Shown piece after piece: positions 1-7,438 of a stretch of 64,000 bases of DNA. Position 1 is the stretch's first letter. Every line of letters starts with the position of its first letter. The position numbers and the translations under genes are program-made. The notes under the pieces were generated by a model that saw nothing but the letters and a program-made list of their open reading frames with translations, was not told where the DNA came from and did not search any database. The stretch lies in IMG/VR virus record IMGVR_UViG_3300008451_000399, positions 1 to 64,000 of that record. One strand, given 5' to 3'. The DNA comes from a virus.

Positions 1-114
1 TAGAATAGCTGCTAATAAGGGTGTTGTAATAACTAATACAATGAGAATGACAACCAACACCAATCCCCAATTAAGAAGCCCTAGACATAATAAACCTAAT
101 AATAACCAAAACAT
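1..114 (-). CDS. Small membrane protein, C-terminus outside window
   Basis: The first 38 codons run off the left edge. They are almost entirely hydrophobic (Leu, Val, Ile, Trp, Gly), which fits one long or two short membrane segments. The ATG at 114 follows a strong GGAGGG Shine-Dalgarno sequence and starts 1 nt after the stop of the next gene upstream, so it belongs to the same leftward operon. Function unknown. Confidence 0.55.
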   Translation of the reverse strand, partial: MFWLLLGLLCLGLLNWGLVLVVILIVLVITTPLLAAIL

Positions 115-115
115 G

Positions 116-370
116 TTATCCCTCCATCTTCTCAAGAATACTTCTGAATTTAACTTGTTCATCATTATACAAACAGTACACCGCACATCTGTATTTTGAA
201 AGCTCATTATTCAATTCACTGTTCTCAGTGATAAGGGTTGTGTTACTAACACAAAGTTGTATAACATTCCTACTTAGTTGTGAGTTTTCAGCCATTGTAG
301 TGTATGTAAAAACACCCATTGATAGAACAAACAATATAAGTACAGATATAATTATAATTTCAAGTGTCAT
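116..370 (-). CDS. Small single-pass membrane protein
   Basis: 84 residues. Residues 4-26 form one strongly hydrophobic helix, followed by a polar, Asn/Ser/Glu-rich part that could be a short coiled coil. The start has a GGAGAG Shine-Dalgarno sequence and overlaps the end of the upstream gene by 11 nt, showing translational coupling. It resembles the next protein in layout (membrane helix, then polar tail), so the pair may form a complex. No family recognised. Confidence 0.6.
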   Translation of the reverse strand: MTLEIIIISVLILFVLSMGVFTYTTMAENSQLSRNVIQLCVSNTTLITENSELNNELSKYRCAVYCLYNDEQVKFRSILEKMEG

Positions 371-623
371 GTTTCTCTCCTTTTAGTAAGTCAGCAATAC
401 AAACATTAACACAGCTCAATTGTTCTTCAAGCTCTGTAATGTATTGTGCCACAGCTTGATTCACTTCATTCTGATTTTCTATAATTGATAGGACATTCTC
501 AGATGTCTTACAATCAACATCCACCATCTTGACAAGCATTTCTCGATGTTCTTTTACTAGGCTGTATAGATGAATAACAAGACCTAGTAGTGTCACAATA
601 CAAATTAACATTAGGGTTTCCAT
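360..623 (-). CDS. Small single-pass membrane protein
   Basis: 87 residues with an N-terminal hydrophobic helix (about 3-23) and a long polar C-terminal part rich in Glu, Asn and Gln, likely helical. The start overlaps the previous stop as TAATG and has an AAGGAG Shine-Dalgarno sequence. With its neighbour at 116-370 it makes a pair of small membrane proteins at the end of the leftward operon. Role unknown; a lysis or host-envelope role is possible but unsupported. Confidence 0.6.
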   Translation of the reverse strand: METLMLICIVTLLGLVIHLYSLVKEHREMLVKMVDVDCKTSENVLSIIENQNEVNQAVAQYITELEEQLSCVNVCIADLLKGEKHDT

Positions 624-1441
624 TATTTATCTCCTTTGAAATTACTAAGTTCTAGAACTTTATCTTCTAAGTCTTTCTGCATTTTATCAATTTGAGACTG
701 AATGCTATCAGCCTGTCTTTTATAACAATCTTGAATAATGCTATCATCCACAGTAGCTCCCCATTGTAGAGCTGTTTCAATATGATAGTGGTGTAAGTAT
801 AAAGGATTATTTGCATAGATACGCTTCACTTTCTCTGTGTAGTAATTAGCAAGTTCTTCCTTTGTTTTAATAAACTCTACATTCTCCTTACTTCCAGAAC
901 CATCATAATACTGATGCATCTTATATGTCAGACTACCATCACTTCTACCAAACAGAGAAATAAGTTTAATATCCATATCGTAATACCCCTCTGGACATTT
1001 TATTTGCTCCATAAATAACTTAGGAGGATAAATACCGTAATCTCCTTGACTTACGATATACTTAATATTACCTGCCATAACATCACATAACAAGTCAAAA
1101 GCACCCTCATCTAGTTGTTTGGACAATGTATCATGAAGACGTTTTGTAGAATTGAAAGCTTTAGTGTAAGCTTTACGTTCCTTATCTAGTCTACTAATAT
1201 CATCTGATATTTGCTTTTCTTTGTTCTTCAATGCTGTAATAGAAGCTTCAAGTTTCTTCTCTTCCTTATTCTTCCAAGTTTCTACAGGATTGTCGTGTAA
1301 GCTCTTTGTGACAAATCGTTCACCACTAGGAATCTCATCTCCTGCTTTGCTGACAAACACTTCTTGCACAATCCACTCTGTATTATTGAGTTGTCCTACA
1401 ACAACTACTTTACGTCCATCTGATAAATATTTTTGTTCCAT
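623..1441 (-). CDS. Hypothetical coiled-coil protein
   Basis: 272 residues. Residues about 60-105 and 240-270 are charged heptad-like helices, probably coiled coils, around a mixed alpha/beta middle part. There is no catalytic motif or membrane segment. GGAGG lies just upstream of the ATG. It is the largest gene of the first leftward cluster. The two neighbours downstream are membrane proteins and those upstream are small soluble proteins. No family recognised. Confidence 0.6.
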   Translation of the reverse strand: MEQKYLSDGRKVVVVGQLNNTEWIVQEVFVSKAGDEIPSGERFVTKSLHDNPVETWKNKEEKKLEASITALKNKEKQISDDISRLDKERKAYTKAFNSTKRLHDTLSKQLDEGAFDLLCDVMAGNIKYIVSQGDYGIYPPKLFMEQIKCPEGYYDMDIKLISLFGRSDGSLTYKMHQYYDGSGSKENVEFIKTKEELANYYTEKVKRIYANNPLYLHHYHIETALQWGATVDDSIIQDCYKRQADSIQSQIDKMQKDLEDKVLELSNFKGDK

Positions 1442-1442
1442 A

Positions 1443-1730
1443 TTATCCTCCTTTAAATTTCTTAATAATCTTCTTGAGTTTATACATCAGTGTCTCCTTA
1501 TTACGCTCTGGAGTTATTGTTTCATATTGCCACTTTCCATCAACCTTCTTTGTAGCTACTTGTAAAATCATATTATCCGTCTTAGATGTATAGACAGCTT
1601 TGCGAGCCTTTGTATGTAGCATAAAGAGTCCACCATCTTTCTTGATATTAGTCATGAAGTTAGGTGCTGATGATATCTCATCTCCTGTGTCCTTGTCAAT
1701 GAAACGATAACGAATGTTGTAATTTGCCAT
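1443..1730 (-). CDS. Hypothetical basic protein
   Basis: 95 residues from the ATG at 1730, chosen because GAGGAGG lies 5 nt upstream and the start overlaps the upstream stop (TAATG); a longer frame upstream lacks a ribosome site. The protein is Lys/Arg-rich, especially at its C-terminus (KKIIKKFKGG), suggesting nucleic acid or membrane contact. No family recognised. Confidence 0.55.
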   Translation of the reverse strand: MANYNIRYRFIDKDTGDEISSAPNFMTNIKKDGGLFMLHTKARKAVYTSKTDNMILQVATKKVDGKWQYETITPERNKETLMYKLKKIIKKFKGG

Positions 1731-1912
1731 TATTCCTCCTCTTTCCACACAACATCATAATTCCCAATACTATCACTAAGCTTACGAACAGACTGGTAAT
1801 ATGTCTCTGTGCAAACTAGGAAGAATATTCCCTCACTATTCATAACAACCATATTGTTCGTAGAAGGATTGTATTTAACTCCATTCTGGTGTATTTCAAA
1901 TTTCTTTTTCAT
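1730..1912 (-). CDS. Hypothetical protein
   Basis: 60 residues with an AAAGGAG Shine-Dalgarno sequence; it overlaps the next gene by the TAATG junction. A basic N-terminus is followed by a short beta-rich stretch. No recognisable motif. The tight coupling with its neighbours supports it as a real gene of the operon driven from about 2200. Confidence 0.5.
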   Translation of the reverse strand: MKKKFEIHQNGVKYNPSTNNMVVMNSEGIFFLVCTETYYQSVRKLSDSIGNYDVVWKEEE

Positions 1913-1924
1913 GTTAGTTCTCCT

Positions 1925-2149
1925 TTAAATTTTATTCCAATATTTATTACCGCGTTTGTAAGCTTCCCATTTACGTTTATTCTTACCACATTTTATAGTG
2001 AAACTAAGTTTTACATAGAACTCATTTGAGCACAACACTTGTATTGATTTTACAGTATGATCTGCAGCTGCTTTAACTTCTAATAGAGATTGTATAACCT
2101 CTTCTATCTTACCTTGTACACCAATGTTTTCGTTAGCAAAATTAAACAT
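1925..2149 (-). CDS. Hypothetical protein, first gene of its operon
   Basis: 74 residues with an AAAGGAG Shine-Dalgarno sequence. It is the first gene after the promoter at 2200-2228. An acidic/hydrophobic N-terminal half is followed by a basic C-terminus (KCGKNKRKWEAYKRGNKYW). A small nucleic acid-binding role is conceivable, but no family is recognised. Confidence 0.55.
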   Translation of the reverse strand: MFNFANENIGVQGKIEEVIQSLLEVKAAADHTVKSIQVLCSNEFYVKLSFTIKCGKNKRKWEAYKRGNKYWNKI

Positions 2150-2199
2150 TATTTCTCCTTTAAATTAATAAGAAAGCTCAATATGAGCAGACAAAACAG

Positions 2200-2228
2200 A
2201 TAGTATATGAAGTTTTATTGTGTGTCAA
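2200..2228 (-). promoter_or_regulatory. Sigma70-type promoter for the 2149-1 operon
   Basis: Reading leftward, TTGACA (2228-2223) is followed after 17 nt by TACTAT (2205-2200); TATACT at a 15-nt spacing is an overlapping alternative. It lies between the end of the GIY-YIG endonuclease gene and the small-gene operon, so the operon keeps its own transcription start despite the endonuclease insertion. Confidence 0.6.
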
Positions 2229-2254
2229 GCGTCATCATTTACTTTGTAAACAAT

Positions 2255-3394
2255 TTACTTCAATCCTGCACATAACAAAAGCACTTCCTCTTTCCTGTCA
2301 ATGCTAATACTCTCTCGTCTGAAGCCTTCGCAGTCTATTAAGCCTGTTTTGTGTAGGGCTTTGATAGCGCTCTCCACTGATAACACCTTAGTGCCAGAGC
2401 CTTCAAAGATTCTTGTTGAGAGGATTTTGTAGCCTAGCTCTTTTAAGTTCTTACGGTGGGTTGTAAGACGGTTGTTGAGCTTGTTTGTGATGCCATATCC
2501 TAGGATTGTACCAGAGTCTGTTTGGATTTCTAAGAGGTATAAAGAGCCTTGTTTGGTTTTGTCATAGCCTGTTAGTGGTGGGTTGCATTTTAGGCAGTGA
2601 CAGCCTGTCTTATTTAAGTCACTGGAGTTTCGAGAGTACACCCCGTGAGTATTACACAAGAAAACAGAATACCATGCCTCCTTCTTCCTATAAGCTCCAA
2701 TTACTTCAACCCCACTCAGTTTCTGTATGTTCAATTTAGTTTTGGTTATTTCAACAATATGATCTCCTGTAATACGTTTACTTACCGATGAGCAGTAACA
2801 AGGTATTTGCCCACTAAAAAGAGAAGCAGAGTTAATTTCAAACAAACTTTCAAAACCTCTGTTTTCGCATATCTTACAGTAAAAACCACACACCACGTTA
2901 AAACCTGTCTTCTTGCCACTATCCCAAACGATGTAATTAGAATTATCTTTATTATACATGGCAATTCTTTCTTCTGCTGAAAATGTTTTACCTCGATTAC
3001 CTTTACCACTAAAGAAGTCGTATATAGAATATACTTCATACTCAGTAAGTGACTTGTTACAAAACAGTTTTACTGGTGTACTGTTAAGTGACGACACCCT
3101 ATTACCAAACCCAACAAATTCAATGTCAAGATTCTCATCTATAATTTTACGTTTAATTCTAATCTCGTATTGCGGTAAAGTCCAATAGAACTTTTTAGCA
3201 CAACCACAAGGAAGACTCCCTTTTTCACAACTCCCATATGCAGTTTCAAAAACACCATCTCCAAATAATTCAGGGTCTTTTGCGCAAACACTACACTTAA
3301 CCTTAACATAACCATACTTATCACCGCCATCCACCACAACAAGCTTAGCGTCATTGAACGTCTTCCCAATATGTGACCTACAGTATTTCCCCAT
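2255..3394 (-). CDS. Putative GIY-YIG homing endonuclease with zinc-binding repeats
   Basis: 379 residues. The C-terminal 90 or so residues carry a GIY-YIG-like core: an LYLLEI strand, then GYGIT, then an Arg on the following helix (NRLTTHR). The N-terminal two thirds contain several Cys pairs (CSVC, PCGC, CKIC, PCYC, CLKC) that look like zinc-binding DNA-recognition repeats. A related layout occurs in the plus-strand gene at 18720-19673. Phage GIY-YIG proteins of this type are mobile endonucleases that cut intron- or insert-free alleles. The gene stands alone between two operons and has its own GGAGAA ribosome site. The exact catalytic residues are inferred, not tested. Confidence 0.7.
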   Translation of the reverse strand: MGKYCRSHIGKTFNDAKLVVVDGGDKYGYVKVKCSVCAKDPELFGDGVFETAYGSCEKGSLPCGCAKKFYWTLPQYEIRIKRKIIDENLDIEFVGFGNRVSSLNSTPVKLFCNKSLTEYEVYSIYDFFSGKGNRGKTFSAEERIAMYNKDNSNYIVWDSGKKTGFNVVCGFYCKICENRGFESLFEINSASLFSGQIPCYCSSVSKRITGDHIVEITKTKLNIQKLSGVEVIGAYRKKEAWYSVFLCNTHGVYSRNSSDLNKTGCHCLKCNPPLTGYDKTKQGSLYLLEIQTDSGTILGYGITNKLNNRLTTHRKNLKELGYKILSTRIFEGSGTKVLSVESAIKALHKTGLIDCEGFRRESISIDRKEEVLLLCAGLK

Positions 3395-3411
3395 TCTTTT
3401 GTTCTCCTAAC

Positions 3412-4110
3412 TCAGTCTAATAAATTCTTTAAAGAAACATTCTTAGCCCTCGGACGTTGTTGATTAACTTTATCCAGTACAACACGATATGTTGCAACTT
3501 CTTTATGGTAACGTCTGAAAGCATCTGCCATTTCTTCGTCAACAAGTTCTTCAATGAGAGTGTTATCACCATCATCTTTTAACTCAATATCTTTCAGTGA
3601 AAGTCTGTTTATTATAAACCAATCATAAACAATTTCATCAAACTGTACAGGGTAATGATCTACGTTTGAACTTTTCTTGTCTATTTTCAATCCTGTTTCT
3701 GCACATTTTACCTTACCGAGTCTGTCAGCATTCTGCCTGAAGTAGTTTATCTTATACCACATAGTGTCTTCTCTAACAATATGTCGTAAAGCTTCTTTAA
3801 CTCTTGATTCCTTACCAACTGGACTTATTGCCTTGTAATAACTAAAATCAGTTGTAGTACCATCTTCACGTTTTATGTAGAAATGTAGATTCCTAGGATT
3901 TATCTCACATTGCTGCACACCAATCTTGTATTTACCGCAACCAACTTTCTGTTCGTAGTTATCGTGATTCTTCAGTATTGCATCAACTACATCTAATTTC
4001 TTACCTGTTAAATATTTATCAAGAGGTTGTGAGTGTAATATCTTTCGTACATAACTGATTATCTCAGCTTTTGTTTTAAACTTAACACCACCATATTCAT
4101 ATTTACTCAT
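3412..4110 (-). CDS. DUF3223 (DCL-like) protein with HNH-like C-terminus
   Basis: 232 residues from the ATG at 4110, preferred over the upstream codon at 4128 because GGAGGCG lies 5 nt before it and it overlaps the preceding stop as TAATG. The N-terminal 100 residues match the DUF3223/DCL family (YGGVKFKTKAE..SYVRKIL, a FSYYKAI-type motif, then VKEALRHIVREDT). Residues about 140-170 hold CAETG and a VDHYPVQFDEIV motif resembling a degenerate HNH nuclease or RNA-binding fold. DCL-domain proteins in plants act in rRNA processing; the phage role is unknown. Coupled to the HTH gene upstream. Confidence 0.65.
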   Translation of the reverse strand: MSKYEYGGVKFKTKAEIISYVRKILHSQPLDKYLTGKKLDVVDAILKNHDNYEQKVGCGKYKIGVQQCEINPRNLHFYIKREDGTTTDFSYYKAISPVGKESRVKEALRHIVREDTMWYKINYFRQNADRLGKVKCAETGLKIDKKSSNVDHYPVQFDEIVYDWFIINRLSLKDIELKDDGDNTLIEELVDEEMADAFRRYHKEVATYRVVLDKVNQQRPRAKNVSLKNLLD

Positions 4111-4853
4111 TATTCGCCTCCATCCCATTTGTTATCACGTTCACAATCCAAGTAATAACTTGCTTCATCAAAATAATTTAACACGTCAAAATCACCCAAT
4201 ACACTTTCTGAGCCTATTACATCATTTGGTGCGCACGAACTCACGGAAGTATTTATATAGTGCATTGTGGTGTGGTTCCTATTTTGAAGCTCGTGAACTA
4301 GACGTTCAAAGTTGTCAATTGTGGATTGAGCATCTGTACCAGAACCAAACTTACTGCCTGCATATGTCAATGAAACAATAGCCCACCGTACACTGTTGGC
4401 ATAAGAATTATCTAAACCAAATAAATCAAGAAAATAAACAACCTCTTCCTCTATCCTATCACTAACCAATTTCGTTGCTTGCATTAGTGCAATAAATGAT
4501 TCATTTGCTTTCTGTGGTTGCATCCAGTATGGACGAACAACACAGTTGTCCTCTTTCCTTAGTTGTGTCTTAATCTTGTTGAACATCTTGTCCTCAAGTA
4601 GTCTGTCTTCTTTGCTAAATGTTGTTGGGTAAAAAGTTCTAATAACATTACGGATTTGTTTGTTTGTTACTCCGTCATTACTTTGCGCAAGCTTGATTGT
4701 TTGTGCAAGAATTTCTTTTTCCTTTGTGTTCTTCACTACTTTGGATAAATTACGTTTACACCAATCTTCACTACAACCAATTGTTTGTGCAATATGTTTG
4801 TATGTGTGTCCTGCTTCTCTCATTTGTTGGGCTAGTTGTTTATCAACGACCAT
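4110..4853 (-). CDS. Helix-turn-helix protein, possible regulator
   Basis: 247 residues from the ATG at 4853. An AGGAG 8 nt upstream decides this start; it lies inside the coding part of the longer reading from 4871. Residues about 3-40 form a Sigma70-region-4/Trp-repressor-like HTH (AQQMREAGHTYKHIAQTIG, then CSEDWCKRNLSKV). The rest is helical without a recognised domain. The gene has its own extended -10 promoter and a perfect TACACT-A-AGTGTA palindrome between promoter and start, which suggests autoregulation. Function beyond DNA binding unknown. Confidence 0.6.
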   Translation of the reverse strand: MVVDKQLAQQMREAGHTYKHIAQTIGCSEDWCKRNLSKVVKNTKEKEILAQTIKLAQSNDGVTNKQIRNVIRTFYPTTFSKEDRLLEDKMFNKIKTQLRKEDNCVVRPYWMQPQKANESFIALMQATKLVSDRIEEEVVYFLDLFGLDNSYANSVRWAIVSLTYAGSKFGSGTDAQSTIDNFERLVHELQNRNHTTMHYINTSVSSCAPNDVIGSESVLGDFDVLNYFDEASYYLDCERDNKWDGGE

Positions 4854-4870
4854 ATACACTACTCCTTTCA

Positions 4871-4883
4871 TACACTAAGTGTA
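4871..4883. promoter_or_regulatory. Palindromic operator candidate
   Basis: TACACT-A-AGTGTA is a perfect 13-nt palindrome in the leader of the HTH gene, between its -10 box and its start codon. A further AGTGTA half-site lies at 4893-4898, overlapping the -10 element. This is a typical place for a repressor site. Confidence 0.45.
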
Positions 4884-4897
4884 ATTTGTAAAAGTGT

Positions 4898-4926
4898 ATT
4901 GTAGCATCCACTTTGCTTGAAGTCAA
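4898..4926 (-). promoter_or_regulatory. Extended -10 sigma70 promoter for the HTH gene
   Basis: Leftward TTGACT (4926-4921), 17-nt spacer ending in TGC, then TACAAT (4903-4898). The TGn directly before the -10 box makes it an extended -10 promoter. It lies just downstream of the terminator at 4950-4979, so it starts a new transcription unit. Confidence 0.75.
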
Positions 4927-4949
4927 CAATTATTTGTGTACATAGAATA

Positions 4950-4979
4950 AAACCCCATACCAATTAAGGTACAGGGTTT
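4950..4979 (-). terminator. Rho-independent terminator
   Basis: In the leftward direction a 12-bp hairpin (AAACCC..., loop TTAATT, ...GGGTTT, with two G-U pairs) is followed by a T-rich run (TTTTATTC). It lies directly after the stop of the 4984-5199 gene and ends the operon that starts at about 6599. Confidence 0.65.
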
Positions 4980-4983
4980 GTTA

Positions 4984-5199
4984 TTAATCAAAATTCCACT
5001 CAAGCCTCAACAAAAAATTATTATTACTAGCCTTCTTGTAGGATACCCATATCCCCTTATCTGTAAGCATACTAATAACATCATCCAACGTATACGGAAA
5101 ATTACATTGAATAACTTTAATAACTGTATTGTGCAGAAGGTTGTTAGCTTCCTCTTTAGCTTGTAATAGCTCTTTTACAATTGTTTGTGATTCGCTCAT
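4984..5199 (-). CDS. Hypothetical protein
   Basis: 71 residues, mostly helical, without a recognised motif. It overlaps the upstream gene by 4 nt (ATGA) and is the last gene before a terminator, so it is part of the 6445-4984 operon. Confidence 0.55.
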   Translation of the reverse strand: MSESQTIVKELLQAKEEANNLLHNTVIKVIQCNFPYTLDDVISMLTDKGIWVSYKKASNNNFLLRLEWNFD

Positions 5200-5480
5200 A
5201 AATTCTCCTCGTAATCTTTCATCTCCTTTGCAGTTACATACACAACTCGCTTAGAAAATGGAGTCATCTTAGTCAACTTTCCTTTATTAATACCTCGATT
5301 CGGTCTTTCAAACTCAGCACCAAACAGTCGCATACACCCATGTTGTCCTGTGTTATCATCCAACCATTCTGCCATATAAATACGAAAGTCGCTTGATATT
5401 GTGAATTGTGCCTTAATCTTCTCTAGTGCGATCTTACCATATGTTGTATCAGCAAATAAATCAGTTTCCATATCGCTCAT
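5196..5480 (-). CDS. Hypothetical protein
   Basis: 94 residues starting at an ATG with an AGGAG site; a second ATG three codons on is possible. Mixed alpha/beta with a basic middle part (RPNRGINKGKLTKMTPFSKR). No family recognised. It is coupled by ATGA overlap to the gene below. Confidence 0.55.
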   Translation of the reverse strand: MSDMETDLFADTTYGKIALEKIKAQFTISSDFRIYMAEWLDDNTGQHGCMRLFGAEFERPNRGINKGKLTKMTPFSKRVVYVTAKEMKDYEENL

Positions 5481-5489
5481 AATTTCTCC

Positions 5490-5675
5490 TCAACCTAATA
5501 TATCAATATAAGTGAACCCTTGCTTGCCATGATAAATATCGTATTCAATCCTACCATCTTCACCTAAGTAGAATTGATACTCATCATTAAATCCAATTAA
5601 AGCCTTCCCGTAGCCCTCTTGAACAAGTTTATCAACTAAAATCTTCAAGTCATTAAGGGTTGCTCCTTCACTCAT
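5490..5675 (-). CDS. Hypothetical protein
   Basis: 61 residues, acidic, with a Gly/Tyr-rich C-terminus. It overlaps the end of the upstream gene by 8 nt. No motif recognised; retained because of tight packing in the operon. Confidence 0.5.
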   Translation of the reverse strand: MSEGATLNDLKILVDKLVQEGYGKALIGFNDEYQFYLGEDGRIEYDIYHGKQGFTYIDILG

Positions 5676-5859
5676 CTTTACCTCCTTGTAATAACTCTAT
5701 ACCTGATAATGTTGTATGCTCAAACCCCACCTCACCACTGCCACCTGACTTCAACAAACTTTCCAGTTCTGGCAAATCTATGTCTAGTGTAATGAATGAC
5801 TTTGAATTGACACCTTCATTATAATTGACGTAGTGTTTTTCTAGTATGAATCTAATCAT
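5668..5859 (-). CDS. Hypothetical protein
   Basis: 63 residues with an AGGAGG ribosome site. It starts inside the stop of the 53-residue gene upstream (ATGA). Acidic, no recognised motif. Confidence 0.5.
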   Translation of the reverse strand: MIRFILEKHYVNYNEGVNSKSFITLDIDLPELESLLKSGGSGEVGFEHTTLSGIELLQGGKDE

Positions 5860-6017
5860 TCTTTACCTCCTTGTAAAACAGCCAACACACGTTCTGTATT
5901 GTAATTAGCTTTAATAAGCTCAATATTCTCAGCAATGCTGCTAACAGCTCCCTCAGAATCATCTAACAATTGTCCCAATGTTCCATCAGGTTTCTTGTAC
6001 ATGTAATTTACGTTCAT
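5856..6017 (-). CDS. Small hypothetical protein (53 aa)
   Basis: A short frame that fills the gap between the NADAR gene and the 63-aa gene exactly, with ATGA overlaps at both ends. It encodes an acidic, probably helical protein (start MNVNYMYKKPDGTLGQLL). The double overlap is strong evidence that it is translated. Confidence 0.6.
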   Translation of the reverse strand: MNVNYMYKKPDGTLGQLLDDSEGAVSSIAENIELIKANYNTERVLAVLQGGKE

Positions 6018-6445
6018 AATTTCTTTCCTTTCAAAGAGTTTCGTTTATCCATAATAAGCTTACCCAGAATGTTCTTACCTTTGCCAGTTTTTAAACACAC
6101 TCCCCAAAACTTGTCATTCCACATATTGCCTTCTTGTATTAAACTATCTTCAGTTGCTAGTAGTTTGTCTTTGAAGAAAGGGTGGTTAAACTTTTGATCT
6201 ATGCATTCTCGCATAACACCAACTTTAATATCATCCCAATTATCTACTAATGTGATGTTTCTACTAGCCTTCTTCACCTGTCCTGCAGAGAATGTGTTTT
6301 CACAATAGTCTTTCCATTTCTCATCATCACTTTTAGCTGACATGTATGCATGTTCTACAGAATAGAACATTCTACCATCTAATTCAATAGCAACTTGTGT
6401 GAAGTTACTAAGCCAACGAAACTCTCCTTGGAACTCTTTAATCAT
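6014..6445 (-). CDS. NADAR family N-glycosidase (YbiA/RibX-like)
   Basis: 143 residues, the usual size of a single NADAR domain. Family motifs are all present: FRWLSNF (about 9-15), YSVEHAYMSAK (28-38), W-D-IKVGVMRE (68-78), and EGNMWNDKFWGVC plus GKNILGKLIM near the end. Family members cleave glycosidic bonds in ADP-ribosyl compounds or riboflavin intermediates, and some act as antitoxins that remove ADP-ribose from guanine in DNA (DarT-type modification). In a phage a counter-defence or NAD-related role is therefore reasonable, but is inference. First gene of the leftward operon from the promoter at 6599-6627, after a leader of about 150 nt. Confidence 0.85.
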   Translation of the reverse strand: MIKEFQGEFRWLSNFTQVAIELDGRMFYSVEHAYMSAKSDDEKWKDYCENTFSAGQVKKASRNITLVDNWDDIKVGVMRECIDQKFNHPFFKDKLLATEDSLIQEGNMWNDKFWGVCLKTGKGKNILGKLIMDKRNSLKGKKL

Positions 6446-6598
6446 AAAATACCTCCTTTATCCTTGATTTAAACCACCTAGAATCGTTTTAAACTCGTAG
6501 GTAGTATGTTTGTATGTCCTAGCTTAGTTAAACGCCTTTTAGGGCTTTAAAATACACTAAACTAGTTTCCCTTGTTGTTTGTCACATCGACAGAACGA

Positions 6599-6627
6599 AT
6601 ATTAAAGGAATCGAAGATAAATGTCAA
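6599..6627 (-). promoter_or_regulatory. Sigma70-type promoter for the 6445-4984 operon
   Basis: Leftward TTGACA (6627-6622), 17-nt spacer, TAATAT (6604-6599). It lies back-to-back with the rightward promoter at 6656-6684; the two -35 boxes are only about 30 bp apart. The transcript would have an untranslated leader of about 150 nt (6446-6590) in which I see only a weak GCC/GGC hairpin. Confidence 0.6.
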
Positions 6628-6655
6628 CACAACCCTCTAAGATATTTGAAATCTA

Positions 6656-6684
6656 TTGACAAAACCTCAATAATATGTTATAAT
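6656..6684 (+). promoter_or_regulatory. Consensus extended -10 promoter for the 6711 gene
   Basis: TTGACA (6656-6661), exactly 17 nt, then TATAAT (6679-6684), preceded by TGT, i.e. an extended -10. Both hexamers are perfect consensus. It drives a single gene closed by the terminator at 7381-7415. Confidence 0.85.
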
Positions 6685-6710
6685 AGACATCTTTAAAAAG
6701 GAAAAATAAA

Positions 6711-7376
6711 ATGGACTTGCAGACACAATCAGTTTGGGGCTTAAACAACCAAGAAGAAATTGTAGTAAAGTTGGGCACTGGTGGAGACTCTGTTGTTGGA
6801 GTCCTTCCTACTAATCAGATACCTGTTGATGCAGATGGTAAACTCGTGCTAAGAATACCAGAACTGGACTCAATAGGTTCTAGCCCTCTCAGTACAGGGT
6901 TCTTCGACTATAACGACAGTGCTACAGCCATAACACCTATTAGTGTGTTGGCGAATACATGGACTAAACTAACTAACAATGGTTTGGGAGCATTTACTAA
7001 CAAGACGTATAAACCCGCTGGTGTGGCTGAAGTATGGAATACTACAACGAATAGGTTCGAGTGGGGAGACTTGGTACTTGGTGACACGTTAGATATTAGG
7101 GCTGATATTGATATAATTACATCTGTTCCAAACCAAATAGTTAATTTGGCGGTATTCAATGCAGTGGGAACTGCAGGAGAGTATGAAATTGACCTAATGC
7201 CTGAGACAACCTATAAAACTGTGGGTATTAAGAAGATCATTACATATATTGGTATCTATATGGGTGATACCAATACGTTGAACAACCCTTCAGAGATACG
7301 GATTAGGAGTGACGCAGCTTGCTCAGTTAAAGTCAATGGGTGGTATGTGAGGTTGTTATTAGTGGGACAGCACTAA
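6711..7376 (+). CDS. Putative virion structural protein
   Basis: 221 residues, beta-rich with little charge. It begins with a receptor/tail-spike-like linker (LGTGGDSVVGVLPTNQIPV..) and continues into a segment rich in Asn, Thr and Gly (TWTKLTNNGLGAF, EVWNTTTNRFEWGDL), which suggests a jelly-roll type surface protein. I do not recognise the exact family; a head decoration, fibre or tail-associated protein fits best. It is alone on the plus strand between two leftward operons, with a perfect promoter and its own terminator, so it is probably made in large amounts. Confidence 0.5.
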   Translation: MDLQTQSVWGLNNQEEIVVKLGTGGDSVVGVLPTNQIPVDADGKLVLRIPELDSIGSSPLSTGFFDYNDSATAITPISVLANTWTKLTNNGLGAFTNKTYKPAGVAEVWNTTTNRFEWGDLVLGDTLDIRADIDIITSVPNQIVNLAVFNAVGTAGEYEIDLMPETTYKTVGIKKIITYIGIYMGDTNTLNNPSEIRIRSDAACSVKVNGWYVRLLLVGQH

Positions 7377-7380
7377 AAGA

Positions 7381-7415
7381 AAAGCCCCTTCCTTGCGGTT
7401 GGGGCTTTGTTGTTT
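7381..7415. terminator. Bidirectional Rho-independent terminator
   Basis: AAAGCCCC (7381-7388) and GGGGCTTT (7401-7408) make an 8-bp stem. T-rich runs follow in both directions (TTGTTT rightward; TTTTCTTTT leftward). It separates the rightward 6711 gene from the leftward ClpP/PhoH operon. Confidence 0.85.
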
Positions 7416-7438
7416 ACACTTCAGGTGGTGATAAGTAA

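Noticed and set aside
1221-1565. Plus-strand ORF across two minus-strand genes
   Set aside because: It is a shadow frame of well-supported minus-strand genes with overlapping starts and stops; the same holds for many other long antisense frames (for example 49235-49519, 42821-43120).
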